A stretch of 64,000 nt of DNA from Terriglobia bacterium (GCA_020073345.1 JAIQFI010000004.1:142729-206728); one strand, 5' to 3'. Positions 33,257-42,192 are shown, counted from the first letter of the stretch. Numbers and translations are program-made. The notes: a model not told the origin generated them from the letters alone.

Positions 33257-33778
33257 GTGGTGTTGATGATCCCCGAGCGCGGACTGGTGCTCTTGATCGG
33301 GGCGGCCGGGAGCGGCAAATCGACCTTCGCGCGCAAGCATTTCAATGCCACGGAGATTGTTTCCTCGGACGCCCTGCGAGCCGCGGTTTCCGATGACGAA
33401 AGCGATCAGAGCGCCTCGGCGGATGCGTTCGAACTGCTGCGATCGATCGCCACCAAACGCCTCAGCCGCGGACGACTTACGGTGATTGATGCCACCAACG
33501 TCCAGCGGACGGCACGCCGGAGTTTGGTAGCGTTGGCGGCCAGGAACTCGGCGCCAACCGCGGCGATCGTCCTGAATCTTCCCTTGGAAGCGTGTCTGGC
33601 TCGCAATCGCTCGCGTCCGGCGCGCCCGGTCGGCCCCGAGGTGGTCGAAAAGCAGGTGGCGGATCTGGTCGCCTCGCTCCCCGAATTGAAAACTGAGGGG
33701 TTTAAGAACGTGTATATAATAGATAACACAATGGATATCGATTCCGCTGCGGTGTTGCGCCAGCCGACCGACGTGTAA
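33257..33778 (+). CDS. P-loop kinase (AAA_33, polynucleotide-kinase-like)
   Basis: The 173-residue protein has Walker A (LLIGAAGSGKSTFAR), a short TEIVSSDALR block as in polynucleotide kinase/PNKP N-terminal kinase domains, LTVIDATNVQ as the Walker B-like strand, and a lid with NRSRPARPVGPEVVEKQ. This is a stand-alone kinase domain of about normal size, with no phosphatase or ligase fused. The substrate could be RNA/DNA 5' ends or a small molecule. Start codons GTG 33257 and ATG 33266 are both plausible. The AT-rich 3' end contains TATAAT at 33715-33720, possibly promoter material for the RND gene. Confidence 0.8.
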   Translation: MVLMIPERGLVLLIGAAGSGKSTFARKHFNATEIVSSDALRAAVSDDESDQSASADAFELLRSIATKRLSRGRLTVIDATNVQRTARRSLVALAARNSAPTAAIVLNLPLEACLARNRSRPARPVGPEVVEKQVADLVASLPELKTEGFKNVYIIDNTMDIDSAAVLRQPTDV

Positions 33779-33843
33779 TCCTTTTGGCACTGGCTGAGCG
33801 CGCCAGATTCTAGGTAACATTACCCTTAAGGGACGTTTCTCGC

Positions 33844-36800
33844 TTGAACCTCACAGCCTTATTCATCAAGCGGCCAGTCATGACGGCACTGGTCATGGCG
33901 GCGATTGTCATCTTTGGTGTCGCCGGATACCGGACGCTGCCTGTCAGCGATCTCCCCAACATCGACTACCCGACCATGCAGGTCCAGGCTAGTCTGCCCG
34001 GTGCCAGCCCCGAAACTATGGCCGCTTCGGTAGCGACCGTTCTCGAGCGCCAGTTCTCGACCGTTCCTGGCCTCGACTCGATGACGTCCACGAGCGTGCG
34101 CGGACGCACCAACGTCACCCTGCAGTTCTCGCTGGACCGCAATATCGACGCCGCCTCCCAGGACGTGCAGAACCAGATCGCGGCCGTGGTTCGAAAGCTC
34201 CCCGTCGGGATGCCGGCTCCGCCCCAATTGCAGAAGGTGAATCCGGCGGACCAGGCGATCCTGTTCATGGGCCTGAATTCTCTAACGATCTCGCCGCAGG
34301 AGTTGGACGAGTACGCGGAGACCCTGATCGGCCCTCGGATTTCGACCATCAACGGCGTGGCGCAGGTCAATGTGTGGGGCGCGGCGAAATTCGCCGTACG
34401 CGCCCAGATGGATCCGAACCAGTTAGCCGCCCGCGGTATCGGCATTGACGAAGTCGCCACCGCCATCCAGAAACATAATGTCAATCTGCCGGCGGGAATT
34501 CTGTGGGGCACCAATCAGGCCTATACGGTTCAAGCCGACGGCCAGTTGACGAACGCCGCCGGGTACCGCTCGCTGATCGTCTCTTATAACCACGGATCCC
34601 CAGTGCGCCTGGGCGAATTAGGGCGCGTGCTCGACGGTATCCAGAACGATAAGGAACTCGCCTGGGTCAACGATATCAGCCGAGGTAGCGGTGACACTCG
34701 CTCCATCATGTTCCAGGTGCAGCGCCAGCCCGGCACTAACACTGTCGAGATCGTCGACCACATCAAGGCGCTGTTTCCGGAGTTTCGCGCCCAGTTGCCG
34801 CCCTCGGTGAATCTGGATGTCGTTTATGACCGCTCGACGTCCATCCGCGAGTCGGTGGATGACGTCAAATTTACGTTGCTGTTGACGGTTGGGCTGGTGG
34901 TGCTGGTCATTTTCATTTTCCTGCGCAACGTTTCGGCCACCATCATTCCCAGTCTGGCGCTGCCTATTTCGATCGTCGGCACGTTCGCCGCGATGTACTT
35001 CCTGAACTACAGCCTGGACAATCTGTCCTTGATGGCGCTGACGCTGGCGGTCGGGTTCGTCGTGGACGACGCCATTGTGGTCCTGGAGAACATCGTCCGC
35101 CACATGGAAATGGGCAAGTCGCGCATGGCGGCGGCCATTGAAGGCGGGCGCGAGATCGGCTTCACCGTGCTCTCGATGACTCTGTCGCTGACTTCGGTCT
35201 TTATTCCAGTGCTGTTCATGGGCGGAATCGTCGGAAGACTGTTCCACGAGTTCGCGGTGGTGATCAGCGTGGCGATTCTGATTTCCGGATTCGTTTCGCT
35301 GAGTCTGACGCCCATGCTGTGCAGCCGCTTCCTGCGGCCGCCCGGCGAAAAGCATGGCAAACTGTTCCAGACCACGGAACGCGGCTTCGACGCGCTCCGC
35401 GACTTCTACCGCTGGACGCTCAACGGCGTCATCCGGCATCGCTTTGTCACCCTAATGACAGCGGTGGCCACCCTGGCCATTACCGTGTACCTGTACGGAT
35501 TGGTTCCCAAGGGTTTCATCCCCAGCCAGGACACCAATCAGATTAATGCTTCCACTGAGTTTTCCCAGGATGCATCCTTCGACATCATGGGGCGGCTGCA
35601 ACAACAAGTGGATGACGTAATCGCCAAAAATCCCAACGTGGACGCATACTTTTCCCGGACCGGCGGAGGCGGAAACAACGCCGGCAACGCCGGCAATCTG
35701 CAAGTTCGGCTGAAACCCCGCTCCGAGCGGAAAGCCACGCCGGAACAGGTGATGGATGAGCTGCGACCGTTCGTGAACCAGATTCCGGGCGTAAAAACCT
35801 ACTTCCAGAATCCGCCGCTGGTACGCATCGGCGGCCAGCAAAGCCGGAGCTTGTACCAGTACACGCTGCAGGCACAGAACCTCGAAGAGCTCTACCGCGC
35901 CTCGACTGATTTCGAAAAGCGCCTCAGGGATACTCAGGGACTGATTGACGTCAATAGCGATCTTCTCATCTCCAGCCCGCTGGTAGACGTAAAGATCGAC
36001 CGCGATCACGCTTCGTCCCTGGGGGTGACGGCGGACCAGATCGAAGACGCGCTGTATAACGCCTACGGCACGCGCCAGGTATCCGACATTTACGCCCCGA
36101 CCAACGATTACCAGGTGATCCTCGAGCTCTTGCCGCAGTATCAGGCGGATCCCAACGCACTCGACATGCTCTATGTGCGGTCCGCCAATGGCAAGCTGGT
36201 GTCGCTGAATACGGTCACCAAGGCGCGGACCACGGTGGGACCTCTGGCGGTGAACCACCTGGGTCAGCTCCCTGCGGTGACCATTTCATTCAATCTCGCT
36301 CCGGGGGTTTCTCTGGGCGATGCGGTCGATCGCGTCGAGCAAGCCGCGCGCGAGACCTTGCCGGATACGATTCACACCACTTTCCAGGGCGTGGCGGCGG
36401 CATTCCAGTCGTCCTTAGTCGGCATGGGCCTGCTGGTGATCATGGCGATCCTGGTGATCTACATGGTGCTGGGAATTCTCTACGAAAGCTTCATCCATCC
36501 CATCACCATTCTGTCCGGGCTGCCTTCCGCGGGAATGGGCGCGCTAGCGACGCTGCTTTTGTTCCACGACGAACTCAATATCTACTCGTTCGTCGGCATC
36601 ATCATGCTGGTTGGAATCGTAAAAAAGAACGCCATCATGATGATCGATTTCGCCATCGAAGCCCAGCGCCTGCACAACGTCCCTGCCGCCGATGCGATTT
36701 ACGAAGCCTGCCTGGTGCGCTTCCGTCCCATCATGATGACCACTATGGCCGCGCTGATGGGAACCTTGCCTATCGCGCTGGGTCTGGGCGCTGGATCCGA

Positions 36801-36999
36801 GGCGCGCCGTCCGCTGGGCCTGGCAGTTGTAGGTGGCCTGGTGGTCTCGCAGCTCCTGACGCTGTACATCACACCGGTCGTCTATATCTATATGGAGCAG
36901 TTCCGCGGATCCTTCGACAAGCTTGGCGGCAAGTTTGGACGCAAGCGGAAGAAGCTTTCCGGGCAGGTTTCCGCACCAGCCGGTGTTGTCAACAGCTGA
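33844..36999 (+). CDS. RND multidrug efflux transporter (HAE1/MdtB-MdtC-like)
   Basis: The 1051-residue pump begins at a TTG codon with AAGGGA at 33828-33833. The N-terminus (MNLTALFIKRPVMTALVMAA), SDLPNIDYPTMQVQASLPGASPE, and the proton-relay Asp pair in LAVGFVVDDAIVVLENI are HAE1 hallmarks. Two large periplasmic loops and 12 transmembrane helices are present at full length. Pattern and gap structure are closest to MdtB/MdtC/MuxB-type pumps. No membrane-fusion protein, outer-membrane channel or regulator is adjacent, so it must use partners encoded elsewhere. A perfect palindrome CCCTTAAGGG (33823-33832) overlaps the ribosome-binding site. Confidence 0.95.
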   Translation: MNLTALFIKRPVMTALVMAAIVIFGVAGYRTLPVSDLPNIDYPTMQVQASLPGASPETMAASVATVLERQFSTVPGLDSMTSTSVRGRTNVTLQFSLDRNIDAASQDVQNQIAAVVRKLPVGMPAPPQLQKVNPADQAILFMGLNSLTISPQELDEYAETLIGPRISTINGVAQVNVWGAAKFAVRAQMDPNQLAARGIGIDEVATAIQKHNVNLPAGILWGTNQAYTVQADGQLTNAAGYRSLIVSYNHGSPVRLGELGRVLDGIQNDKELAWVNDISRGSGDTRSIMFQVQRQPGTNTVEIVDHIKALFPEFRAQLPPSVNLDVVYDRSTSIRESVDDVKFTLLLTVGLVVLVIFIFLRNVSATIIPSLALPISIVGTFAAMYFLNYSLDNLSLMALTLAVGFVVDDAIVVLENIVRHMEMGKSRMAAAIEGGREIGFTVLSMTLSLTSVFIPVLFMGGIVGRLFHEFAVVISVAILISGFVSLSLTPMLCSRFLRPPGEKHGKLFQTTERGFDALRDFYRWTLNGVIRHRFVTLMTAVATLAITVYLYGLVPKGFIPSQDTNQINASTEFSQDASFDIMGRLQQQVDDVIAKNPNVDAYFSRTGGGGNNAGNAGNLQVRLKPRSERKATPEQVMDELRPFVNQIPGVKTYFQNPPLVRIGGQQSRSLYQYTLQAQNLEELYRASTDFEKRLRDTQGLIDVNSDLLISSPLVDVKIDRDHASSLGVTADQIEDALYNAYGTRQVSDIYAPTNDYQVILELLPQYQADPNALDMLYVRSANGKLVSLNTVTKARTTVGPLAVNHLGQLPAVTISFNLAPGVSLGDAVDRVEQAARETLPDTIHTTFQGVAAAFQSSLVGMGLLVIMAILVIYMVLGILYESFIHPITILSGLPSAGMGALATLLLFHDELNIYSFVGIIMLVGIVKKNAIMMIDFAIEAQRLHNVPAADAIYEACLVRFRPIMMTTMAALMGTLPIALGLGAGSEARRPLGLAVVGGLVVSQLLTLYITPVVYIYMEQFRGSFDKLGGKFGRKRKKLSGQVSAPAGVVNS

Positions 37000-37060
37000 C
37001 GACAGGTCGTTCCAAAACCGTAAATTCAGCGCACCTGAGAAGAAATTGCCCGCAGTTTTT

Positions 37061-37084
37061 CCTCAGTATCCTGAGGCGGCTTTT
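37061..37084 (+). terminator. Weak hairpin with short T-run after the RND gene
   Basis: CCTCAG (37061-37066), loop TATC, CTGAGG (37071-37076), then CGGC and TTTT to 37084. The stem is 6 bp, and the U-run is short and offset. It also overlaps the stop codon of the convergent PilZ-like gene. It could end RND transcription. Confidence 0.3.
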
Positions 37085-37428
37085 AAGGGAGACACCTTAG
37101 GCTGGGTGCCGGACCAAAGCCTCAGGAGATGCTGGGGAGTGAACCACCGTTCCGACCATTGGGACCGGGGCGAGAGTTTCACCTTGACGAAGAATCCAAG
37201 CGGCTGCTGGCGCCTGCAATCTTCCACAGTGCCCTCCAAGTGATGGGCTTTGCTCACGATCCGGACCACCGCATCGCGCGGGAATGCACACTCGGTCAGG
37301 ATTTCCGCGAACCACTCCCCAATCTCCTCCAGATTGCCGAGCATGGCCTGTCGTCCCCGGCGATCGGCGCGGGTAATGAAGACCAGCTCGGAACACAGAT
37401 GACGGCATATTGATTTGGACTCGGGCAT
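37063..37428 (-). CDS. PilZ-like domain protein, degenerate
   Basis: The start at 37428 gives MPESKSICRHLCSELVFITR and 121 residues. The layout (basic RADRRGRQAMLGNLEEIGEWFAEI, then VVRIVSKAHHLEGTVEDCR, GFFVKVKLSPRSQWSERWFTPQHLL) matches a single-domain PilZ-type family common in acidobacteria. The c-di-GMP motif (RxxxR then D/N-x-S-x-x-G) is degraded: the loop reads NLEEIGEWFAE with no Ser-x-x-Gly, so nucleotide binding is doubtful. The gene stands between the convergent RND pump and the divergent ABC importer. Function unknown. Confidence 0.65.
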   Translation of the reverse strand: MPESKSICRHLCSELVFITRADRRGRQAMLGNLEEIGEWFAEILTECAFPRDAVVRIVSKAHHLEGTVEDCRRQQPLGFFVKVKLSPRSQWSERWFTPQHLLRLWSGTQPKVSPLKAASGY

Positions 37429-37563
37429 GACTAAACCGCTGCACGTACTAGACCATTTCCCCGATACAGGCTGGCGCAAACCCACTCAGTACGGAGCCTA
37501 AGGAAGGGACCATGGTCGAATCCCTTAAGATCTAAGAAGACTTAGCATGGTGGCGATTCCGGC

Positions 37564-38328
37564 GTGACAAAAACCACTGGAACTAATACCGCACGTGGCG
37601 TCGCCCTACGCCTGGAGGGGGTCCGCCGGGTCTTCGAAAATAGCCTCGCGGTGATCGAAGGGATGGATCTGGCAATCGACGCCGGGGAATTCCTCGCCGT
37701 ACTGGGACCGTCCGGCTGCGGAAAGTCCACCCTGCTGCGAATGATCGCCCGGCTGTCGGCTCCCGACGGCGGCCGCATCGTCACGGAGCCGGAACACTCT
37801 CAGGTTGCATTCGTATTTCAAGACGCTCACTTGCTGCCTTGGCGGACGGTACTGGCCAACACCGTTCTTCCTCTGGAGTTGATGGGACTCGGGCGCGAGG
37901 AGCGCCGTACCAAGGCACGCGCCGTGCTCGATCAAGTGGGATTGGCCGAAGCCGAGGCGCGCTATCCGGCACAGCTTTCGGGCGGCATGCGGATGCGCGT
38001 GTCTCTGGCGAGAGCCCTGGTTACGGAACCTCGCCTGCTGCTGCTGGACGAGCCGTTCGCGGCGCTCGACGAGATCACGCGATTCAACCTCGAGGTGCAG
38101 CTTCGGGATCTGTGGCAGCGCCGGGGGATGACGGTGATCTTCGTCACGCACTCCATTTCGGAAGCGGCGTTCCTGGCAAATCGCGCAGTGGTGCTGGCGC
38201 GGCGTGGCGGTAAAATTCGCCTCGATCGGCACATCGGCCTGCCGCCTGAACGCAGCAACGATTTGCGATCCGATCCGCGCCTGGGACAAGAGATGAAACT
38301 CCTGATGGGAGCAATGGAGGAAGAGTGA
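37564..38328 (+). CDS. ABC transporter ATP-binding protein (nitrate/sulfonate/NMT1 type)
   Basis: The GTG at 37564 starts a 254-residue ATPase with Walker A (GPSGCGKSTLLR), Q-loop (VAFVFQDAHLLPW), signature (LSGGMRMRVSLARAL), Walker B (LLLLDEPFAALDE) and switch His (FVTHSISEA). The QDAHLLPW Q-loop and the D-E-I-T-R after Walker B are typical of SsuB/TauB/ThiZ-type importers. The GTG of the permease gene overlaps its stop by four bases. The 135-base gap upstream contains GACCATGGTC (37508-37517) and CTAAG-AAGA-CTTAG (37532-37545), possible operator material, but I see no TPP riboswitch. Confidence 0.92.
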   Translation: MTKTTGTNTARGVALRLEGVRRVFENSLAVIEGMDLAIDAGEFLAVLGPSGCGKSTLLRMIARLSAPDGGRIVTEPEHSQVAFVFQDAHLLPWRTVLANTVLPLELMGLGREERRTKARAVLDQVGLAEAEARYPAQLSGGMRMRVSLARALVTEPRLLLLDEPFAALDEITRFNLEVQLRDLWQRRGMTVIFVTHSISEAAFLANRAVVLARRGGKIRLDRHIGLPPERSNDLRSDPRLGQEMKLLMGAMEEE

Positions 38329-39080
38329 AGAAATTCCTGCCGCCGCTTATCCCGTTGGTCGTCATTGCGCTCACCGCGGAGGTGACGGTGCGCAGCGGAG
38401 CGGTGCCAAGTTACCTGGTTCCTGCTCCTAGCGCCGTGCTGCGCGCTCTGCTCGACAGCCGCGACGAACTGGCCGCCGCCATGGCGAAGACATCTGCCGC
38501 CGCTTTGATCGGTTTTGCGCTGAGCACACTCACGGGCGTCGCCATTGCGGTGTTGTTATCGTCCTCCCGCGCGATCCAGCGAGCGTTCTATCCTTACGCG
38601 GTCTTCTTCCAGACCGTGCCGATCATCGCCATCGCGCCGCTGCTGGTCATCTGGTTCGGCTACGGCATGAAAACCGTAATCGCGTCCGCGTTTATTGTGT
38701 CGATCTTCCCGGTAATCGCCAACACGCTCACGGGGCTGCTTTCGACCGATCCTGCGCTGCGGGATCTGTTTCGGCTCTACGGCGCATCGCCCGGAGTCAC
38801 GCTGGTCAAACTGCGATTTCCCGCGGCATTGCCGCAGATACTGACGGGACTGCGCGTCGCGTCGGGACTGGCTGTGATTGGGGCGATCGTGGGCGAATTC
38901 ATAGGCGGCCAAGGTCTGGGATCCGTGGTGGACGTCGCCCGCACGCAGCAGCGCGTTGACAAGGTCTACGCAGCGGTGCTGCTGGCGTCCGCACTGGGCC
39001 TGGCGCTGTTTGGACTCATCAACCTGATCAGCGCATTGACGCTGCGCCGCTGGCATGCGTCCGAGGCGACAATTGAATGA
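38325..39080 (+). CDS. ABC transporter permease (SsuC/TauC/ThiX type)
   Basis: The GTG at 38325 overlaps the ATPase stop (GTGA). The 251-residue protein has about six membrane helices. The permease EAA loop, which contacts the ATPase, is LFRLYGASPGVTLVKLRFPAALPQILTGL, in the usual position. LAPLLVIWFGYGMKTVIASAFIVSIFPVIANT-type sequence before it is the family pattern for nitrate/sulfonate/pyrimidine-precursor importers. Its stop overlaps the start of the substrate-binding gene (ATGA at 39077). Confidence 0.92.
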   Translation: MKKFLPPLIPLVVIALTAEVTVRSGAVPSYLVPAPSAVLRALLDSRDELAAAMAKTSAAALIGFALSTLTGVAIAVLLSSSRAIQRAFYPYAVFFQTVPIIAIAPLLVIWFGYGMKTVIASAFIVSIFPVIANTLTGLLSTDPALRDLFRLYGASPGVTLVKLRFPAALPQILTGLRVASGLAVIGAIVGEFIGGQGLGSVVDVARTQQRVDKVYAAVLLASALGLALFGLINLISALTLRRWHASEATIE

Positions 39081-39988
39081 TGCATCGTAGATCGTTCTTG
39101 GGCGTATGTGCCGCTGCGCTGGCCGCGTGTGGGAAACCGGCCAAAATCCGCCTGGCGCTGAACTGGAAACCCGACCCCCAGTTCGGCGGCTTCTACGCCG
39201 CGCCCTACCAGAAGCATGGCCTGGACGTGGAGATTCTTCCGGGCGGCGCGGGCACGCCGACCGTGCAGATGATCGGCGCCGGATCGGCCGAGTTCGGCAT
39301 CGTCTCTGCCGACGAACTGGTGGTGGCGCGCTCCCGCGGTAACGACGTCGTCGCTCTGTTCGCGGTGTTCCAGAATTGTCCGCAAGGGATCATGGCGCAT
39401 GCTTCGCGGCATTTGACTTCCATTGGCGACGTGTTGAAAGAGGGAACGCTGGCGATCCAGCACGGCCTGCCCTACGCGCGCATTCTCGAGAAGAAGTACG
39501 GATTCGATCACGTCAAGGTGGTTCCATCGCCGGGCGGCGATATCAGCGCGTTTCTGCGCGATGAGAAATTTGCACAGCAATGTTTCGTGATGTCGGAGCC
39601 GCTGCAGGCCCGGCACGCAGGCGTCGATGTGACCGTGTTTCCCGTCGCCGACATCGGCTACAACCCGTACACTACGGTGCTCGCCGCCAACGCGGCACAG
39701 CTCAAAGGCGATCCTGATCGCGCTGCGGCTATGGTCGCTGCGGTGCGCGAGGGATGGCGGGCTTATTTGGACGATCCGAAACCGACGAACAGCCACATGC
39801 ACGATCTGAATCCGTCGATGGATGCCGCGACCTTCGCCGAAGTGGCCGGGGCGCAAAAATCATTTATCGAAAACAGCCGGCTGGGCGCAATGACCGCCGA
39901 GCGCTGGACGACGCTCATCGGCCAGCTCGCGGATCTGGGCGACATCCCGCAGGCAATGCCGGCACAGGATTGCTTTCGTAGCCTCTAG
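39077..39988 (+). CDS. NMT1/THI5-type ABC substrate-binding lipoprotein
   Basis: The 303-residue protein begins with Arg-rich and hydrophobic residues and a lipobox ending LAACG (Cys18), so it should be a lipoprotein. IRLALNWKPDPQFGGFYAAPYQKHGLDVEIL is the NMT1/THI5-like pattern shared by ThiY and RibY proteins that bind pyrimidine precursors or riboflavin; related SsuA-type proteins bind sulfonates. VQMIGAGSAEFGIVSADELVVAR is also typical. The ligand is not determined by sequence. The three genes form a complete importer joined by four-base overlaps. Its stop shares CTAG (39985-39988) with the convergent gene. Confidence 0.88.
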   Translation: MMHRRSFLGVCAAALAACGKPAKIRLALNWKPDPQFGGFYAAPYQKHGLDVEILPGGAGTPTVQMIGAGSAEFGIVSADELVVARSRGNDVVALFAVFQNCPQGIMAHASRHLTSIGDVLKEGTLAIQHGLPYARILEKKYGFDHVKVVPSPGGDISAFLRDEKFAQQCFVMSEPLQARHAGVDVTVFPVADIGYNPYTTVLAANAAQLKGDPDRAAAMVAAVREGWRAYLDDPKPTNSHMHDLNPSMDAATFAEVAGAQKSFIENSRLGAMTAERWTTLIGQLADLGDIPQAMPAQDCFRSL

Positions 39989-42189
39989 CGCGGCGATGCA
40001 GGCGGAGCCGCGAGGAGAACAAAGCGCTCGCCGTCGCGGCTGGCGATATTGCTGAGCTGAGCCGGGCTGTTCACGCCCGTTGGACGGAAGAGCTGCCGCG
40101 GAATCCCTGCCTGCAATTCGGGCCCGAGAGTGAGATCCACGGCCAGCACTCCGTTGGGCGCAAGGCCCGCAAGGCCCATGAAGAATAGTTCCTTGCCGTC
40201 CCCCCGCCAGAAGATTCCACCGAGCGCCGGGTCTTTGGACACCTGCAGTGGTTTGCCTGCGGGATTCTTGAGCGGCATTACATAGGTCGCGAAGGTTCCC
40301 GACTGGTTGGAACTGAAAGCCAGGTAACGCCCGTCGGGCGAGAAGCGCCCTCCGCGAGCGCCGGCGCCGCTGAACAACACGACCGGCTTGCGATCGCCTT
40401 CCAATGGCAGCGCATAAACGGCGTCGCCCGACCAGAAACAGAGCTGGCCATCCACCGACCAGTCGGTGATGAACGGAGCCGGGCCCGCTGGGTGTTTATA
40501 GACTAATTCCTCTTGCCCGGACCCGTCCGACGCTTTTCGATACACCTCATTCTGGTTTGAAATATAGGCGATCTGTTTGCCGTCGGGAGACCACACGGGC
40601 GAGGTGTGGGGAGCAGGGTCAGATGTGATTTGGGTCCCTTTGCCGTCGGAAAGGTCGAGCACCCAGACGTGGGTCTTTCCCTGATCGTTCCGGATCACGG
40701 CGACCCGCGTTCCATCGGGCGAGAGTGCGGGCTGGCTATACGAACCCTGCTCTCCCACGGTGCGAACCGCCTTCCCCTGGCGATCGACGAGAGTGATTAT
40801 GCTGCGAGGCGCGATAGCGGCGGGTCTCCGCGCCGCCTGATGCTCCAGATAACGTTTGGCGGTGCCGTCCGCGCCGCCTCTCCGAATCGCTGCCTGCGCG
40901 CCGTCCGCGAGTACCTTCTGCAAGGCGGGCTCGTCTTCCTTGTTCACGGTTATCAGGTTTAGCCCCACGCCACCCATCTCGTCGAACGATTCTTCGCCAA
41001 ACAATGCCCGCTTGGGCGGATTGCTCGGGTTCCTGGGATTATCCGCGGAGTTGTCGTAGCGGAGCATCGCGTCGATGCGCGTTCCCTTAGGTAGGACGAA
41101 CGTTTGCTTGTAGGTGTATTGCTCCTGCCAGTTGAAATCCCAGTCCTGGATCCAGATCAGCAGTTTGATGGAGCCGTCGGGCAGCGTCGCGGTGGCCTTG
41201 ATTTCCTTGGCCAAATAGTGAGCGTGCGCTGCCGCACCGTATACCTTCACGTCCACAGGCAGCGTTAGCGAGTCTTGAATCGTATAGTTCTTTTCGCCCG
41301 GCGGAATATCGATCCCGGCGCCAAAACCGAACAGCGACGGCAGCCCGACCGCGGTCATGTTGCGTTCCGGAGCTTTGTCGGCGAAGTAAATACCCACCAC
41401 CGACTTTTCGGTTTCCGGCTTGCCGGTCAGATGAAAATGCATCTGCAGCAGGAAGTCTGAGCCTTTGGGCAGCGGCATCGCGAGCTCGGCAGGCATGAAC
41501 TCGGCCGTCCCGCCGACAGCCCATCCGCCTAATCCTCCTGAGTTCCCCTGACCCGGCGCGATGCCCACCGTCCCCATGCCGCCGAATCCAGGTTTCCCGT
41601 CCACACCATCGATCCTGGCCATGGATCCGGCCGGGGCGTATGCGAACAGCGCGTGATGCGCCGCCTTGCGCGCGCTGGGACGAAACTCGACCGCTCGGAC
41701 CCACTTGTCTTCCTTGAGATTGAGCGGGATCACGAAATTGCGAAACACATCCGGACCGCTGGCGGGCAGTTCGAACCCGACCGGCATTTCCAGGATCAAG
41801 TCGGGTTTCCCTAAGTGCCAGCCTTCGGCGAATTGCGGCAATTTCGGCATCTTCGCGGAATCGCCTTGCGGCATGCCCTGCTGCACCCAGTCGGCGATGG
41901 TCGCGATCTGCTGATCGGTCAGACGGCGCTCATCGGCGAATTCGCCGTAGCCATGGGTGGCGTGCCAGGGAGGCATATAGCGGGATTTCGTAACCGTGAC
42001 GATCAGCGCGCTGCGCTTCTTGACGTCTTCATACGAGATGAGCGGGAACGGAGCCGCCTCACCCGGACGGTGGCACGTCACGCAGTTGTCGTACACGATC
42101 GGCGCAATGTTCTCACTGAAGGTGACTTTGTCTGCCGCCGGAAGCAGTGCAGCCATTGCGAATAAAGAAACAGCCAGTTTAGTCGTCAT
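39985..42189 (-). CDS. Cytochrome c / copper monooxygenase (PHM-like) / PD40 propeller fusion
   Basis: The 734-residue exported protein has three parts. Residues 20-110 form a mono-haem cytochrome c domain (Cys36-x-x-Cys39-His40, candidate axial Met72 in YMPPW). Residues about 125-440 look like a type II ascorbate-dependent copper monooxygenase core: His178-His179 (AAHHALF) and His251 (LLQMHFH) fit the CuH site, His322-x-His324 (AAAHAHYLAKEI) and Met405 (SFDEMGG) fit the CuM site of peptidylglycine monooxygenase. Residues about 455-734 are TolB-like PD40 repeats (LSPDGTRVAVIR, WSPDGKQIAYIS, FSPDGRYLAFSS). The haem could deliver electrons directly to copper. It begins three bases after the redoxin gene. 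The substrate is unknown. Confidence 0.85.
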   Translation of the reverse strand: MTTKLAVSLFAMAALLPAADKVTFSENIAPIVYDNCVTCHRPGEAAPFPLISYEDVKKRSALIVTVTKSRYMPPWHATHGYGEFADERRLTDQQIATIADWVQQGMPQGDSAKMPKLPQFAEGWHLGKPDLILEMPVGFELPASGPDVFRNFVIPLNLKEDKWVRAVEFRPSARKAAHHALFAYAPAGSMARIDGVDGKPGFGGMGTVGIAPGQGNSGGLGGWAVGGTAEFMPAELAMPLPKGSDFLLQMHFHLTGKPETEKSVVGIYFADKAPERNMTAVGLPSLFGFGAGIDIPPGEKNYTIQDSLTLPVDVKVYGAAAHAHYLAKEIKATATLPDGSIKLLIWIQDWDFNWQEQYTYKQTFVLPKGTRIDAMLRYDNSADNPRNPSNPPKRALFGEESFDEMGGVGLNLITVNKEDEPALQKVLADGAQAAIRRGGADGTAKRYLEHQAARRPAAIAPRSIITLVDRQGKAVRTVGEQGSYSQPALSPDGTRVAVIRNDQGKTHVWVLDLSDGKGTQITSDPAPHTSPVWSPDGKQIAYISNQNEVYRKASDGSGQEELVYKHPAGPAPFITDWSVDGQLCFWSGDAVYALPLEGDRKPVVLFSGAGARGGRFSPDGRYLAFSSNQSGTFATYVMPLKNPAGKPLQVSKDPALGGIFWRGDGKELFFMGLAGLAPNGVLAVDLTLGPELQAGIPRQLFRPTGVNSPAQLSNIASRDGERFVLLAAPPASPR

Positions 42190-42192
42190 ACG

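Noticed and set aside
33686..33720. Promoter TTGAAA...TATAAT for the RND gene inside the kinase gene
   Set aside because: The spacer would be 23 bases, too long for sigma-70. Only the TATAAT is good, so it is mentioned but not called.
31874..33820. One very long MFS protein with an N-terminal extension
   Set aside because: The extra part is antisense to the P-loop kinase. The MFS start at 33232 gives a normal 12-helix transporter.
34618..35439. A 273-codon minus-strand open frame opposite the RND pump
   Set aside because: The product is His/Gln/Arg-rich without conserved features, a typical reverse-complement artefact of a membrane-protein gene.
37508..37545. Operator palindromes GACCATGGTC and CTAAG-AAGA-CTTAG
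   Set aside because: Short palindromes of this size are expected by chance. They are noted in the importer entry but not called as sites.
37429..37563. TPP riboswitch upstream of the NMT1/THI5-type importer
   Set aside because: The conserved THI-box elements are absent, and the gap of 135 bases holds only short palindromes.
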